A stretch of DNA of 64,000 nucleotides from an uncultured Moraxella sp. (GCF_945873075.1 NZ_CAMCBS010000007.1:27968-91967); one strand, 5' to 3'. Positions 10,402-21,431 are shown, counted from the stretch's first letter. Program-made: numbers and translations. Notes: generated from the letters alone by a model not told the origin.

Positions 10402-10430
10402 AAATTGCCCACCATCATGGCGGGCAATTT
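10402..10430 (-). terminator. Rho-independent terminator downstream of gcvP
   Basis: aaattgcccaccatcatggcgggcaattt, T tract on minus strand. Confidence 0.8.
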
Positions 10431-10453
10431 GTATCACAGTATCACATCATGAG

Positions 10454-13309
10454 TTACTCGTAATTATCGATACTTGGGCAAGAGCAGATCAAATTCTTGT
10501 CGCCATAGACATCGTCCACACGACCGACCGATGGCCAGAATTTGTGGGCTTTGATGTAGTCTAGCGGGAAGGCTGCTTCAGTACGGCTGTATGGACGATC
10601 CCATTCGCCAGTCACGACAGCTTGGGTGTGCGGAGCATTGACCAATGGGTTGTTGTCCGCTGTCCAGCCATCAGTACCTGCTTGTACTTTTAGCGCTTCT
10701 TGTTTGATTTGCTTAAGTGCTGAGATAAAGCGGTCAAGTTCAGCTTTGCTTTCAGACTCGGTCGGCTCAATCATCAAAGTACCCGCCACAGGGAATGACA
10801 TGGTCGGCGCATGGAAACCATAGTCCATCAGACGCTTAGCGATATCAGTCTCGGTGATGCCAGTTTCTGCTTTTAGTGGGCGAATGTCAATGATACACTC
10901 GTGCGCCACACGGCCATTTTTGCCAGTGTATAGCACTGGGTAGTCGGCTGATAGTTGGCTTGCCACATAGTTGGCGTTTAGCAGGGCTTGTTTGGTCGCT
11001 GCCAATAGCCCATCACGACCCATCATGGTGATGTACATCCATGAGATTGGTAGGATGCTTGCTGAGCCATATGGGGCGGCTGATACAGCAGATTGACCTG
11101 CGACAGCGTTATGCACAGGGGTGACGCTGTGGCTTGCGATGAATGGCGCAAGGTGTTTTTTAAGTCCAATCGGACCCATGCCAGGGCCGCCACCGCCGTG
11201 TGGGATACAGAAGGTCTTGTGCAGGTTCATGTGTAGCACATCTGCGCCAACATCAGCAGGTTGCATGATGGCGACTTGGGCGTTCATGTTCGCGCCGTCC
11301 ATATAGACTTGGCCGCCATGAGCGTGGATTAGATCACAGATATCACGAATACCTTCTTCAAACACACCATGCGTTGATGGATAAGTAATCATCAAGGCGC
11401 CTAGGTTGGCACTGTGTTCTTCGCACTTGGCTTTTAGGTCGTCTAAATCCACATTGCCTTGCTCATCGGTCGCTACGACGACGACTTTCATGCCCATCAT
11501 CTGAGCGGTCGCAGGGTTAGTACCGTGTGCTGAGCGTGGGATTAGGCAGACATTACGGTCAGTTTGACCTAGGCTCTCGTGATAGCGACGGATTGCCAAT
11601 AAGCCTGCATATTCACCAGATGCACCTGAGTTTGGCTGCATACTGATTTCATCAAAGCCTGTGATGGCTTTGAGTTGATCTTGTAGGCTGTTAATCATCT
11701 CAATGTAGCCGACCACTTCATCACGGGGAGCAAATGGATGCACATTAGCAAACTCATTCCAAGTGATTGGTAGCATTTCGCTCGTGGCGTTTAGCTTCAT
11801 GGTGCATGAGCCAAGCGAAATCATTGAGCGGTTCATCGCCAAATCTTTGTCTTCTAGCGATTTTAGATAACGCAGCATTTGATGCTCGGTGTGGTGGCTG
11901 TTGAACACTGGATGGGTCAAGATGTCATCGGTGCGTACTTGTGAGCCAAGCACTGATTTGACTTCGCCTAGCGTGCCAGTGACACCAAAGAAACCACAAA
12001 GGGCGTTAAATTCTTCTTCATCGGTCAATTCGTTAAACGCCACCGAAATGCGAGTGTCGCTATCACGCCATAGGCTATAGCCTGCTTCTTTGGCAGCTTG
12101 CATGATGCTATCGGCAGCTGCTTTGTCCGCCACATCTACTAGCACGGTATCAAAGAAAGTGTCATGTACGACAGTAAATTTGGCTTTAACAGCGTCGCTG
12201 AATGCCACAGCCAATGCATGAATGCGAGTGGTAATGCGTTTTAGACCGACAGGGCCGTGATACACAGCGTACATACCTGCTAGGTTGGCAAGCAGTACTT
12301 GAGAAGTACAGATGTTTGAGTTGGCTTTTTCGCGGCGGATGTGCTGTTCACGAGTTTGTAGTGCCATGCGTAGGGCGGTGTTGCCTTGAGCGTCCACCGA
12401 TACACCGATGATACGACCAGGGGCAGAGCGTTTGTCTTTGTCTTTGAATGCAAAATACGCAGCGTGTGGACCACCAAAGCCCATCGGGATACCGAAGCGC
12501 TGTGTGCTACCTAGTGCAATATCAGCGCCCATCTCGGCAGGTGATTTAAGCAGTACTAGGCTTAGGATGTCGGCTGCCACGATGGCATAAGCGCCTTTTT
12601 CTTTGACTGCTGAAATGATGTCGGTCAAATCAACCACATCACCTTCTTTACCGACATATTGGAAATATGCGCCAAAGAAATCGCCATTTTTGGCGGTGTC
12701 AAAGTCGCCCACAACCACATCCCAACCAAAGTACTTGGCACGAGTGCGGATAACATCTAGGGTTTGTGGATAAGTGCGTTCATCAACGAAGAACTGTGTT
12801 GATTTTGATTTACTGACACGATTTGCCATCGCCATCGCTTCAGCGGCAGCGGTTGCTTCGTCTAGTAGGCTTGCACCTGCCAAATCCATACCGGTCAAAT
12901 CGATACAGACTTGTTGGAAGTTTAGCAAAGCTTCAAGGCGACCTTGAGCGATTTCGGCTTGGTATGGCGTGTAAGCGGTGTACCAGCCTGGATTTTCTAG
13001 CACATTACGCTGAATGACTGCAGGCAGGCGAGTTGGTGCATAGCCTTGACCGATGTAGCTTTTTGAGACGGTGATTTTATCCGCCATTTTACGCAGCTTG
13101 GCTAGGGCGTTGTGTTCGCTCATTGCCACTGGCAGATCGAGCTCTTTACCCAAGCGGACGGCTTTTGGGACGACAGCGTCGATGAAGCTGTCCATATCAT
13201 CAAAGCCCACAGCTTTTAGCAGGGCTTGTTGTTCGCTTGCGTCCTTGCCTAGATGGCGATGGACAAAAGCATTTTCATAAAATAAGTCGGAAAAGGTGTT
13301 AAATGACAT
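10454..13309 (-). CDS. gcvP: glycine dehydrogenase (decarboxylating), P protein
   Basis: 951 aa, RHLGKD N-terminus, [23 protein letters not shown]-lysine motif. Confidence 0.98.
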   Translation of the reverse strand: MSFNTFSDLFYENAFVHRHLGKDASEQQALLKAVGFDDMDSFIDAVVPKAVRLGKELDLPVAMSEHNALAKLRKMADKITVSKSYIGQGYAPTRLPAVIQRNVLENPGWYTAYTPYQAEIAQGRLEALLNFQQVCIDLTGMDLAGASLLDEATAAAEAMAMANRVSKSKSTQFFVDERTYPQTLDVIRTRAKYFGWDVVVGDFDTAKNGDFFGAYFQYVGKEGDVVDLTDIISAVKEKGAYAIVAADILSLVLLKSPAEMGADIALGSTQRFGIPMGFGGPHAAYFAFKDKDKRSAPGRIIGVSVDAQGNTALRMALQTREQHIRREKANSNICTSQVLLANLAGMYAVYHGPVGLKRITTRIHALAVAFSDAVKAKFTVVHDTFFDTVLVDVADKAAADSIMQAAKEAGYSLWRDSDTRISVAFNELTDEEEFNALCGFFGVTGTLGEVKSVLGSQVRTDDILTHPVFNSHHTEHQMLRYLKSLEDKDLAMNRSMISLGSCTMKLNATSEMLPITWNEFANVHPFAPRDEVVGYIEMINSLQDQLKAITGFDEISMQPNSGASGEYAGLLAIRRYHESLGQTDRNVCLIPRSAHGTNPATAQMMGMKVVVVATDEQGNVDLDDLKAKCEEHSANLGALMITYPSTHGVFEEGIRDICDLIHAHGGQVYMDGANMNAQVAIMQPADVGADVLHMNLHKTFCIPHGGGGPGMGPIGLKKHLAPFIASHSVTPVHNAVAGQSAVSAAPYGSASILPISWMYITMMGRDGLLAATKQALLNANYVASQLSADYPVLYTGKNGRVAHECIIDIRPLKAETGITETDIAKRLMDYGFHAPTMSFPVAGTLMIEPTESESKAELDRFISALKQIKQEALKVQAGTDGWTADNNPLVNAPHTQAVVTGEWDRPYSRTEAAFPLDYIKAHKFWPSVGRVDDVYGDKNLICSCPSIDNYE

Positions 13310-13341
13310 AATCTATCCTTATTTGAAAAGAACTAAAAAAA

Positions 13342-14109
13342 TTAGTAATCAGAATAACTTTGTAACAATTTTACTTCATTGGGAGAATTGTCCCAAAAAA
13401 ATTGTATGCTATTTTTATCAAAAGATCCCATAATCACCATACCACAATCATCATCTTTTTCAAAAATATCATAAAAAACTAAATCACCATTTGCGTTGTA
13501 GAAACTAACCTTTGCTTTTTGCTCTGGTTCAAGCCATTCATTTGTTTGGGTTTGTGTTAAGGTTAGTTTGTTATCAATTCTACGAAAATCTTTAAAGCCA
13601 TTTTCTGTATATTGACGCATACCAATAATGGTAAGATGGTCTGGTGCAAATACAACATCAGCAATGTGCTTTCCGTCTGAATTGTATTCGGATAACTCAT
13701 CTTGAATGATGTTGTTGTCTTTGTCCAAAACCAAAATACGGCAGGTTACATCGTCTGTATTGCGATAGTAAATTTTAACAAAATCATCGTAATCTATAAG
13801 TTCTGTTTGCATTTTTTGCTCCCATTTATTAAAGCCTACGACATTAGCTTCTGCTTTATTGGGTTTTGTGGGTACTGCTTTTGTAGACCAAGTTGTTGCC
13901 TCCTGTGAGACATATTTTCCACATTGTGCCAACTTAGCGTCAGTAATGTATACACTTAATATGTCCCTTTGTTTTTCATACATTTGAATATGACCTTGAT
14001 AAGTAGCAAGTCATAAATTTCCTTTAGCTTGTGCTTCTGTGATTGAAAGGGTAGCAATGAAAACTAAAAACATAAATAAGAAAGTGCTTGATAAAAACTG
14101 TTTTTTCAT
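13342..14109 (-). pseudogene. hypothetical exported protein interrupted by an in-frame TGA
   Basis: ATG at 14109-14107 gives MKKQFLSSTFLFMFLVFIATLSITEAQAKGNL, then TGA (14013-14011), then the same frame continues as LATYQGHIQMYEKQRDILSVYITDAKLAQ... to the stop of the 13342..13983 ORF. Confidence 0.7.
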
Positions 14110-14130
14110 AAGTATCTCTAAAAAAATACC

Positions 14131-14169
14131 AAAAATGGCGTAAGTCCAAATTGAACTTACGCCATTTTT
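14131..14169 (-). terminator. Rho-independent terminator downstream of gcvH
   Basis: aaaaatggcgtaagtccaaattgaacttacgccattttt. Confidence 0.85.
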
Positions 14170-14170
14170 A

Positions 14171-14551
14171 TTACAGACTACTTTCGTACTCTTCAGCAGA
14201 CATCAAGCTGTCATAGTCTGCAGGATTGGCAGGCTTAACCTTAAAGAACCATGCTTTGCCGTATGGGTCTTCGTTAGCAAGTTCTGGGTTATCTACCAAT
14301 TCTTCGTTGATCTCAACGATTTCACCGCTGATTGGTGCATAGACATCAGATGCAGCTTTAACAGACTCAACGACAGCGATTTCTTGGTCGGCTTCGACAG
14401 TGGTGCCAACTTCTGGCAGCTCAACGAATACCACATCGCCAAGTGCATCTTGGGCGTGGTCAGTGATGCCGACAGTGATGGTGCCGTCTGCTTCTAGGCG
14501 TAGCCATTCGTGGCTTGCGACATATTTTAGATCAGCTGGGATATTGCTCAT
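14171..14551 (-). CDS. gcvH: glycine cleavage system protein H
   Basis: 126 aa, [21 protein letters not shown] lipoyl motif. Confidence 0.98.
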   Translation of the reverse strand: MSNIPADLKYVASHEWLRLEADGTITVGITDHAQDALGDVVFVELPEVGTTVEADQEIAVVESVKAASDVYAPISGEIVEINEELVDNPELANEDPYGKAWFFKVKPANPADYDSLMSAEEYESSL

Positions 14552-14668
14552 GGGTTTTCTCCTTTGAGTGAATTAAACTTAAATGTGTTTAATGCGATTT
14601 ATAACTTGGGCGTACCTAAGTACGATTAATTAATTACAAACTAAGGTACGCCAATATCAAATTAGGTA

Positions 14669-15772
14669 TCAATCAAACTGCTTTTGACCATTTCTGACAA
14701 AAGGTAGCTTAAGCACACGCACATCGACTTCTTTGCCACGCATGATAACTTTGGCGGTATCACCTGTAAAGTCACTTGGCACACGAGCGATGGCGATAGA
14801 TTGTTTTAGGCTTGGGCTAAAGACACCGCTTGTGGTGATGCCATTACCTGCATCGGTCACGACTTCCATATGGTCACGCAGTACGCCACCTTTACCGGTC
14901 AATAATAGACCGACTTGCTTGACTTTGACACCATCGGCTTTTAGGGCGACAAGTTTGTCTTTACCGACAAAATCACGGCTTTCATCTTTTAGATCCACTG
15001 TCCATGCCATGCCTGCTTCTAGTGGGCTGACATCATCGTCCATATCGTTGCCGTATAGGTTCATGCCTGCTTCCATACGCAGGGTGTCACGAGCGCCCAG
15101 ACCGCATGGCTGTACGCCTGCATCTGCTAGCGCTTTAAAAAATTCTCCTGCTTTATCGGCAGGTAGGATCACTTCGACGCCATCTTCGCCAGTGTAGCCT
15201 GTGCGAGCAACGAACCAATCATCACCCAGATCGACACCAACAAATGGCTTAAGTGCGTTGACTTTTTCCGCCCATTCAGGCTTGACGGTGAGTAGTTTTT
15301 CAATCGCTTTTGGACCTTGAATAGCAAGCATTGCCACATCGTAGCGTGGATTTAGTGTCACGCCAAATTCGCTACCGACTTTGGCAAATTGCGCTGAGTC
15401 TTTTTCACGAGTTGCGCCGTTTGAGACGATGCGATAAGTGGTTTCATCTTCGCTAGTACGATAAACGATTAGATCATCAATCACGCCGCCATTGTCGTTT
15501 AGCATGGCTGAATACAGTGCTTTACCGACAAAGCCAAGTTTATTGACATCATTGGCGATAAGCTTACGGAAAAATGCTTTGGCATTGTCGCCAGTCACAT
15601 CAGTGACTAGCATATGTGAGACATCAAACATCCCTGCATCGGTACGCACGGCTTCGTGTTCGACGATTTGTGAGCCATAATTGACAGGTAATTCCCAACC
15701 GCCAAAGTCAATCAATTTGCCATTGAAAGCGACATGAGAATCATATAGGGGGGTGCGTTGTGGTGCGGTCAT
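14669..15772 (-). CDS. gcvT: glycine cleavage system aminomethyltransferase T
   Basis: [54 protein letters not shown]; start trimmed from 15811. Confidence 0.97.
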   Translation of the reverse strand: MTAPQRTPLYDSHVAFNGKLIDFGGWELPVNYGSQIVEHEAVRTDAGMFDVSHMLVTDVTGDNAKAFFRKLIANDVNKLGFVGKALYSAMLNDNGGVIDDLIVYRTSEDETTYRIVSNGATREKDSAQFAKVGSEFGVTLNPRYDVAMLAIQGPKAIEKLLTVKPEWAEKVNALKPFVGVDLGDDWFVARTGYTGEDGVEVILPADKAGEFFKALADAGVQPCGLGARDTLRMEAGMNLYGNDMDDDVSPLEAGMAWTVDLKDESRDFVGKDKLVALKADGVKVKQVGLLLTGKGGVLRDHMEVVTDAGNGITTSGVFSPSLKQSIAIARVPSDFTGDTAKVIMRGKEVDVRVLKLPFVRNGQKQFD

Positions 15773-15869
15773 GGTCGTATCCTTTTTAAAGATGTTGGTG
15801 CAAAAATTCACTGGTTCATCATATCACACAGATATGACAACCTATCGGGCAAAAGCTCAATAAAAATAA

Positions 15870-15978
15870 GCACCCCATCTGTCCTTTGACCTGAGATTTT
15901 CAACCAAAAATGGTTTTCTTCCCTTCGGTGGATAATGCCAAGCAAAATCGGGTAATTGGCAATACCGCTCTCCAGATT
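15870..15978 (-). ncRNA. glycine riboswitch, aptamer 2
   Basis: Minus strand: ctggagagcggtattgcc...ccaccgaagggaagaaaacc...aatctcaggtcaaaggacagatgggg, matching conserved glycine-aptamer blocks (GGAGAG, CACCGAAGGG, CUCAGGUCAAAGGACAGA). Confidence 0.9.
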
Positions 15979-16007
15979 GTGTTGATAAATCTAAGCTGTT
16001 GATTTAT

Positions 16008-16120
16008 CGAGATTTTCAGTCCGTTTACCTGAGCGATTATGGGGATTGTGCGAGCACAGTTTACGCCTTCGGTGGTGTTTTTACCATGTATTGACATGGC
16101 TTTGCTGTTTTATCCTTCCT
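16008..16120 (-). ncRNA. glycine riboswitch, aptamer 1
   Basis: Minus strand: ggaaggataaaacagc...caccaccgaaggcgtaaactgtgctcgcacaatccccataatcgctcaggtaaacggactgaaaatc. Confidence 0.85.
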
Positions 16121-16166
16121 GTCAAAAAAAGCAAAAAACACACTCTCCTGAAAATCAAACACCCTT

Positions 16167-16195
16167 ATTATGAAAAATAATGCTACAATTTACAA
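16167..16195 (-). promoter_or_regulatory. putative sigma-70 promoter of the gcvT leader
   Basis: Minus strand TTGTAA-17 nt-CATAAT, about 40 nt upstream of the riboswitch. Confidence 0.5.
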
Positions 16196-16328
16196 GTAAA
16201 ATTATGAACTTTTGTAAAATATTTGTCTTGACAAGTGCTTTTTACAAATTTTAATCAATAATTTATATCAAATAATTGATGAATATGCGGATGATTATTC
16301 ATATAACCCGTTGAATTATTTGATAAAA

Positions 16329-16667
16329 ATGAGAGTAGGACTAGCTATGCATTGTGATGTTTATAAATTCCCAAAAAACGAAGACTGGTATGTATATATC
16401 GCACGCCCAAATTACCCAAATGACACCGAGACTTTGACCGATTGGCTGGGCGTGTTGCCAACGGCACTACGAGCCAAGCTTGGTATGGGTCAGTTTGTGA
16501 TGCACCTAGATTTGTCAAGCCGAGATAAATTGGCGCGAGCCAATATCGATGATGTGCGTGCCAAGCTTGCCGAGCAGGGCTATTATGTCCAAGCGCCACC
16601 TGCTGATATTTTGGCAGCACAAGCACTTGCCAAAGCAAAAGACGCCCAAGACAAAAAATATGATTGA
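16329..16667 (+). CDS. YcgL domain-containing protein
   Basis: MHCDVYKFPKNEDWYVYIAR..P.DWLGVLPTALRAKLG pattern; possible starts between 16311 and 16349. Confidence 0.85.
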   Translation: MRVGLAMHCDVYKFPKNEDWYVYIARPNYPNDTETLTDWLGVLPTALRAKLGMGQFVMHLDLSSRDKLARANIDDVRAKLAEQGYYVQAPPADILAAQALAKAKDAQDKKYD

Positions 16668-16754
16668 TAACTGACTGATTTATTGTAAGATTTTAAGTTT
16701 TACGAATTTTTAACAGTTTTTGGTAAAAAGCGTGTTAAAATAGCGATAATTTTA

Positions 16755-17264
16755 TTGTTGGTTGTTACGATGAATTGGTTAAAAGACTTACCGCTTGAAA
16801 AAATCAGTGAAAGCTTGGCTCAATTTTTTGTTTGGTGGGCTCAAATCACTGAAGGTATTCCTGCTGCGCAATTGCCATTGACCGTCTATGTGATTGGCTG
16901 TGTGCTTGTGCTATTGCTTTGGCTGCTTGTGATGCGCCTGATTCCTAGACCGTTTAAGGGGATTAGCTGGGTGGCGGTGGCATCGATTTTGTTTGCACCG
17001 GGTCAAGCGGCAGGCGGTACGGGTGAAGTTGCACCTGCGATGCTTGGTGTGTTTCATTCAATTTTGATGAAAGATTTTGCCGGTGCTGTGGTGGCTTTTT
17101 TACCGATTTTGGCGGTGTTTGCTGCTCTGCTTGTGGTGGGTGCAATCTGGCAGATGCTGCGTAGTGTGATTGCCGGCGATGCCGAAAAACAAGCCGAAAC
17201 CGCTCGTATCCAAGAACAAAAACGCCAAATGGCGCAGATGAATACCCAAAATCCGCAGTCTTAA
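16755..17264 (+). CDS. membrane protein of unknown function
   Basis: 169 aa with three to four predicted TM helices and a charged C-terminus. Confidence 0.65.
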   Translation: MLVVTMNWLKDLPLEKISESLAQFFVWWAQITEGIPAAQLPLTVYVIGCVLVLLLWLLVMRLIPRPFKGISWVAVASILFAPGQAAGGTGEVAPAMLGVFHSILMKDFAGAVVAFLPILAVFAALLVVGAIWQMLRSVIAGDAEKQAETARIQEQKRQMAQMNTQNPQS

Positions 17265-17319
17265 CAGTGTTTGAGATAAGTTTGTATTCGAAATAACTTT
17301 ATGCAATAGCAAATAAACC

Positions 17320-17348
17320 TTGCTATTGCAGATAAATCAGCGTATAAT
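17320..17348 (+). promoter_or_regulatory. rpsF operon promoter
   Basis: TTGCTA (17320-17325), exact 17-nt spacer, TATAAT (17343-17348). Confidence 0.85.
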
Positions 17349-17397
17349 ATGCGCTTTGTTAAATGGGTTTGGCTTATCAAACCTACTTTTCAATCTC

Positions 17398-17450
17398 CTT
17401 GCTACTGTCAGATGTGGTCTGATGGTGGCTGTTTTAATCCGTAGGGAGTC
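17398..17450 (+). promoter_or_regulatory. probable S6:S18 autoregulatory leader of rpsF
   Basis: Leader ...ttgctactgtcagatgtggtctgatggtggctgttttaatccgtagggag: ctac/gtag outer pairing, cagatgtggtctg hairpin, and unpaired CCG before GTAGGGAG, as in the described S6:S18 motif. Confidence 0.5.
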
Positions 17451-17453
17451 CTT

Positions 17454-17855
17454 ATGAGACATTATGAAGTGGTGCTATTGGTTCATCCAGACCAAAGCAA
17501 CCAAGTTGCCGACATGGTAACTAAGTACCGTACTATTGTTGAAGAAAATGGCGGTGCAAACCATCGTCTAGAAGACTGGGGCCGTCGTCAATTGGCTTAC
17601 CCAATCAACAAAATCCACAAAGCGCACTATGTGCTACTAAACATCGAATGTAACGATGAGACTCTAGCTCAGCTAGAAGAACTATTCAAGTACAACGATG
17701 CCATCATCCGTAGCCTAGTTATCCGCCGTGACGCTGCTATCACTGAACAATCGCCACTAGCGAAAGAAGCAGAAGATAAGCGCACTCGCAAAGCTAACCG
17801 TCGTAACGACGTTCGCACCGAACAAGGTGAGAGCGACGCTGACAGCGATAACTAA
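17454..17855 (+). CDS. rpsF: 30S ribosomal protein S6
   Basis: [15 protein letters not shown]; first gene of rpsF-rpsR-rplI. Confidence 0.98.
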   Translation: MRHYEVVLLVHPDQSNQVADMVTKYRTIVEENGGANHRLEDWGRRQLAYPINKIHKAHYVLLNIECNDETLAQLEELFKYNDAIIRSLVIRRDAAITEQSPLAKEAEDKRTRKANRRNDVRTEQGESDADSDN

Positions 17856-17871
17856 TTAAGGAGATATTATC

Positions 17872-18099
17872 ATGGCACGTTTTTATCGTCGTCGTAAGTT
17901 CTGCCGCTTTACCGCTGAAGGCATCTCACACATCGATTACAAAGATGTAGAACTTCTAAAGCAATACATCAGCGAAAATGGCAAAATCGTTCCTAGCCGT
18001 ATCACTGGTACTTCTAACAAGTATCAGCGTCAGCTAGCAGTTGCGATTAAGCAAGCTCGCTATTTGGCTCTATTGCCATACACTGACAACCACAAGTAA
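17872..18099 (+). CDS. rpsR: 30S ribosomal protein S18
   Basis: [12 protein letters not shown]...[26 protein letters not shown]. Confidence 0.98.
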   Translation: MARFYRRRKFCRFTAEGISHIDYKDVELLKQYISENGKIVPSRITGTSNKYQRQLAVAIKQARYLALLPYTDNHK

Positions 18100-18115
18100 T
18101 TAACGGAGATAAATC

Positions 18116-18592
18116 ATGCAAGTTATTCTATTACAGCGTGTCGTTAATCTTGGTAAACTTGGTGAAACGGTTGATGTAAAAGCTGGTTACGGTCGTAACT
18201 ACCTAATCCCACAAGGCAAAGCACTACCTGCAACTGAAGCGAACATCGCTAAGTTTGAAGCTCGTCGTGCTGAGCTAGAAGCTATCGAAGCAAAAGAACT
18301 AGAAGTTGCTAACCAACGCGCTGCTGCATTGGCTGATGTTAATGTTATCATGCGTGCTAAAGCTGGTGACGAAGGCAAACTATTTGGTTCTATCGGTACT
18401 CGTGACATCGCTGATGCCTTGACTAAGTCTGGTCTAGAAGTAGATCGTGCTGAAGTGAAGATGCCTGAAGGCGCATTCCGTCAAGTGGGTGAGTACAAAG
18501 TTACCATCCAACTACATCACGACATCTCAGCTGACATCCTTGTGACAATTCTGTCAGAAGACGCACCACAAGCTGATGCAGACGAAGAATAA
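18116..18592 (+). CDS. rplI: 50S ribosomal protein L9
   Basis: [36 protein letters not shown]. Confidence 0.98.
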   Translation: MQVILLQRVVNLGKLGETVDVKAGYGRNYLIPQGKALPATEANIAKFEARRAELEAIEAKELEVANQRAAALADVNVIMRAKAGDEGKLFGSIGTRDIADALTKSGLEVDRAEVKMPEGAFRQVGEYKVTIQLHHDISADILVTILSEDAPQADADEE

Positions 18593-18612
18593 TCATTAAG
18601 ATTATTTAAGAC

Positions 18613-18652
18613 AAGCCCCTAAAGTGTATAGCTTTGGGGGTTTTGTTTTTTT
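18613..18652 (+). terminator. Rho-independent terminator after rplI
   Basis: agcccctaaagtgtatagctttgggggttttgttttttt. Confidence 0.8.
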
Positions 18653-18846
18653 GGGATTTAGCTTGGGGTATGAATGGACGGTTAAGTTTTTAACTTTTAT
18701 TCAAATTCCCCCAAATTTACACCAAGGAGTTTGTAATGAAATTACCAAAGATTATTAAAAGATTGTTAATGGATTAAGCATGAGATTGATTGGTGAATGG
18801 CAATAAAATGCACAACCATTTGGCTGTGCATTGATTATTATTCAAA

Positions 18847-20157
18847 TCATGCTCGGCGAAGCACTGCCATAGCAACAGTGGCGATGAGTGCAGGGATGGC
18901 GATTGACCAGAAGTTCCAAGCATGGGGTAGATTTAATGATAACAAGAAACTTGTGATGATTGGACCGACAATTGCACCGATGCGACTGACCGCTGAAGCA
19001 CTACCGATACCCGTTGTACGGATATGTAGTGGATAAAACTGCGCCAAATAGCTGTATAATAAAATTGATGTGCCGATGGTGGTTGCGCCTGCGACAGCGA
19101 CCAAGCTATACAGAATGATTGGTGGTGAGTTGAATGCTAGTGCTGAAATCGAAACGGCAGCAAGTGCGCACATAGTCACGATTACAGGCTTAAGGTGGAA
19201 TTTATCAGCTAAGATACCGCCCAAGATCGCACCAACCATCGCACCGACATTGAGCGCAAGTAGGAATAAAATACTAGCACCCAATGAATAGCCGGCCGAT
19301 AGCATCAATTTTGGTAGCCAGCTAGATAGCGTATAAGTCATCAATAGACACATAAAAAATGCCGTCCAAAACATCAATGTCCCAAAAGCACGACCTTCGG
19401 TAAATAGCTGTCTGAATGCAAGCTTGCATTGGCTGCTTGGCGGCGCTGCGACTTCTGCTAGCACAAGTTGCGTGTTTTCATTGATGGTTAGGCTTGGTTC
19501 AACTTTTTTGATGATGTGTCGAGCTAGACTTTGTTTATTGTCTTTGACTAGATAAGTTAATGATTCTGGTAGGAATTTCCAAATCATCGGAAAGCCTGCA
19601 AGGGGGATGCCTGCCAAATAAAACATGATTTCCCAACCGTAATCCTTGACCAAAAATGATCCAAGTAGCGCAGAAATAATTCCGCCGACGGCATAACCAC
19701 TAAACATGATGGATACCATCGTTGCACGAGATTTTTTGGGTGCGTATTCTGAAGTGAGAGCGACTAGATTTGGCATCACGCCGCCAATGCCCAAGCCTGC
19801 CAAAAATCGTAAAATGGCAAATTCTGTCGGTGACGGAGCGAATGCACCCAAAAATGTAAAGCCGCTAAAGAAGGCTGTACAGGTCATGATGATTTTTTTG
19901 CGACCAAATTTATCGGCCAAAGAGCCAAAAATCATCGCGCCAAACATCATACCAACGAGTGCGGAACTAGCCAGCATCCCTGCTTCAACAGAAGTCAGTG
20001 ACCATTGCTCCATTAGAAGTGGCAGGGCAACGCCATAGATGACCAAATCATAACCATCAAAAATGATGACCAATAAGCACCAAAACAGCACCTGCCAATG
20101 GAATTTTTGGAACTTTGCATTGTCAATGACATCATTGACATTGATCGTTTGCGACAT
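18847..20157 (-). CDS. MFS transporter, aromatic acid:H+ symporter-like
   Basis: 436 aa; DGYDLVIYGVALPLLMEQW and GSLADKFGRKKIIMTC motifs typical of the AAHS family. Confidence 0.88.
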   Translation of the reverse strand: MSQTINVNDVIDNAKFQKFHWQVLFWCLLVIIFDGYDLVIYGVALPLLMEQWSLTSVEAGMLASSALVGMMFGAMIFGSLADKFGRKKIIMTCTAFFSGFTFLGAFAPSPTEFAILRFLAGLGIGGVMPNLVALTSEYAPKKSRATMVSIMFSGYAVGGIISALLGSFLVKDYGWEIMFYLAGIPLAGFPMIWKFLPESLTYLVKDNKQSLARHIIKKVEPSLTINENTQLVLAEVAAPPSSQCKLAFRQLFTEGRAFGTLMFWTAFFMCLLMTYTLSSWLPKLMLSAGYSLGASILFLLALNVGAMVGAILGGILADKFHLKPVIVTMCALAAVSISALAFNSPPIILYSLVAVAGATTIGTSILLYSYLAQFYPLHIRTTGIGSASAVSRIGAIVGPIITSFLLSLNLPHAWNFWSIAIPALIATVAMAVLRRA

Positions 20158-20372
20158 ACACAGATCTCCTTATTGCGTGTAAAATTCGCCTGCAAAAAAT
20201 GCCTGCAAGCGAATGCTTACAGAGCATAGCATACATCCATCCTTTATGCTAAAGTAATGATATATCATTCTACATGATTTGTTCATTTTGTAAACACAAA
20301 TTAATAAAAAAATGTGGGAAAAAGTGGGGGAGTTCAGGTGTTTCAGAAATTGTCATTGTGGCGGGTGGCTGT

Positions 20373-21431
20373 TTAAAATAATGATGGCTGTGACAAATCA
20401 TCACCCGTCCCAAAATTCGAAAAAGTCACACCAACTAAGCGAATAGCAAGCGTACGATCGATTTGCTGGAATAATTGCACCGCCCATTGATAGGCTTGTT
20501 CGGCACTTTCAAAAGGCAGCTTATGTGTATGACTGCGAGTGATTTGGCTAAAGTCGGCATATTTGACCTTTAGTGTGATGGTGTGTGCAGTCAGCGAACG
20601 TGCTTTTAGCGCATCATAGGCATCGAGTGTCTGTTCATGGATTTTGGCTAGGATAATCTCATCTTGGCTGATATTCTCACCAAAGGTAATCTCAGTGCCG
20701 ATGGATTTGCGAATACGCTCAGCCTGCACAGGGCGATGGTCGATGCCGTGGGCGATATCGTGATAATATTGACCCCGTTTTTGCCCAAAGAGATTCACGA
20801 GCGTGCTAAGTTCGGTTTTACGCAGTTGTAAGCCAGTATGAATGCCTAAATCGTGCAGTTTGGCACTGCTGGATTTGCCAATCCCGTGAAATCGCTCAAT
20901 CGGCAGGCTATCAATCAGTGCTTGGGCGTACTCGGGCACGATGACGGTGATGCCATTGGGTTTGTTGATGTCGGATGCGATTTTGGCAAGCATTTTATTG
21001 TACGATACGCCAGCGGATGCGGTCAGCCTTGTGGTATCAAAAATCGCTTGGCGTAGGTGATTTGCCATCAGTGTTGCCGAGCCTTGATATAGATGGGTGT
21101 CAGTGACATCAAGATAGGCTTCATCCAGCGATAATGGCTCAACAATCGGCGTCAGCGTACGCATGATTGCCTGTACTTGTGCGCTCACAGTACGATACGC
21201 ATCAAAGCGTGGGCGGACAAAGATGGCGTGCGGACAGCGTTTTTTGGCTTCATAACAGCTCATCGCCGAGCGAATGCCATATTGACGAGCTTCATAGCTT
21301 GCGGTGGAGACGACACCACGCCCATTGGGGTCGCCACCGACGATGAGCGGTTTGCCACGCAAGGCGGGGTTATCTCGCTGTTCGACACTGGCAAAGAAAG
21401 CATCCATGTCGATGTGAATGATTTTACGCAT
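20373..21431 (-). CDS. dinB: DNA polymerase IV
   Basis: MRKIIHIDMDAFFASVEQRDNPALRGKPLIVGG; YSLDEAYLDVT. Confidence 0.97.
   Translation of the reverse strand: MRKIIHIDMDAFFASVEQRDNPALRGKPLIVGGDPNGRGVVSTASYEARQYGIRSAMSCYEAKKRCPHAIFVRPRFDAYRTVSAQVQAIMRTLTPIVEPLSLDEAYLDVTDTHLYQGSATLMANHLRQAIFDTTRLTASAGVSYNKMLAKIASDINKPNGITVIVPEYAQALIDSLPIERFHGIGKSSSAKLHDLGIHTGLQLRKTELSTLVNLFGQKRGQYYHDIAHGIDHRPVQAERIRKSIGTEITFGENISQDEIILAKIHEQTLDAYDALKARSLTAHTITLKVKYADFSQITRSHTHKLPFESAEQAYQWAVQLFQQIDRTLAIRLVGVTFSNFGTGDDLSQPSLF

Noticed and set aside
14733-15197. 154-aa plus-strand ORF within gcvT
   Set aside because: Antisense to gcvT, no recognisable product.
15740-15760. Run of six G near the gcvT 5' end as a phase-variable tract
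   Set aside because: Too short, and gcvT is a housekeeping gene.
15900-16097. 65-aa minus-strand ORF MSIHGKNTTEGVNC...
   Set aside because: Coincides with the tandem glycine riboswitch; conserved RNA motifs explain the sequence.
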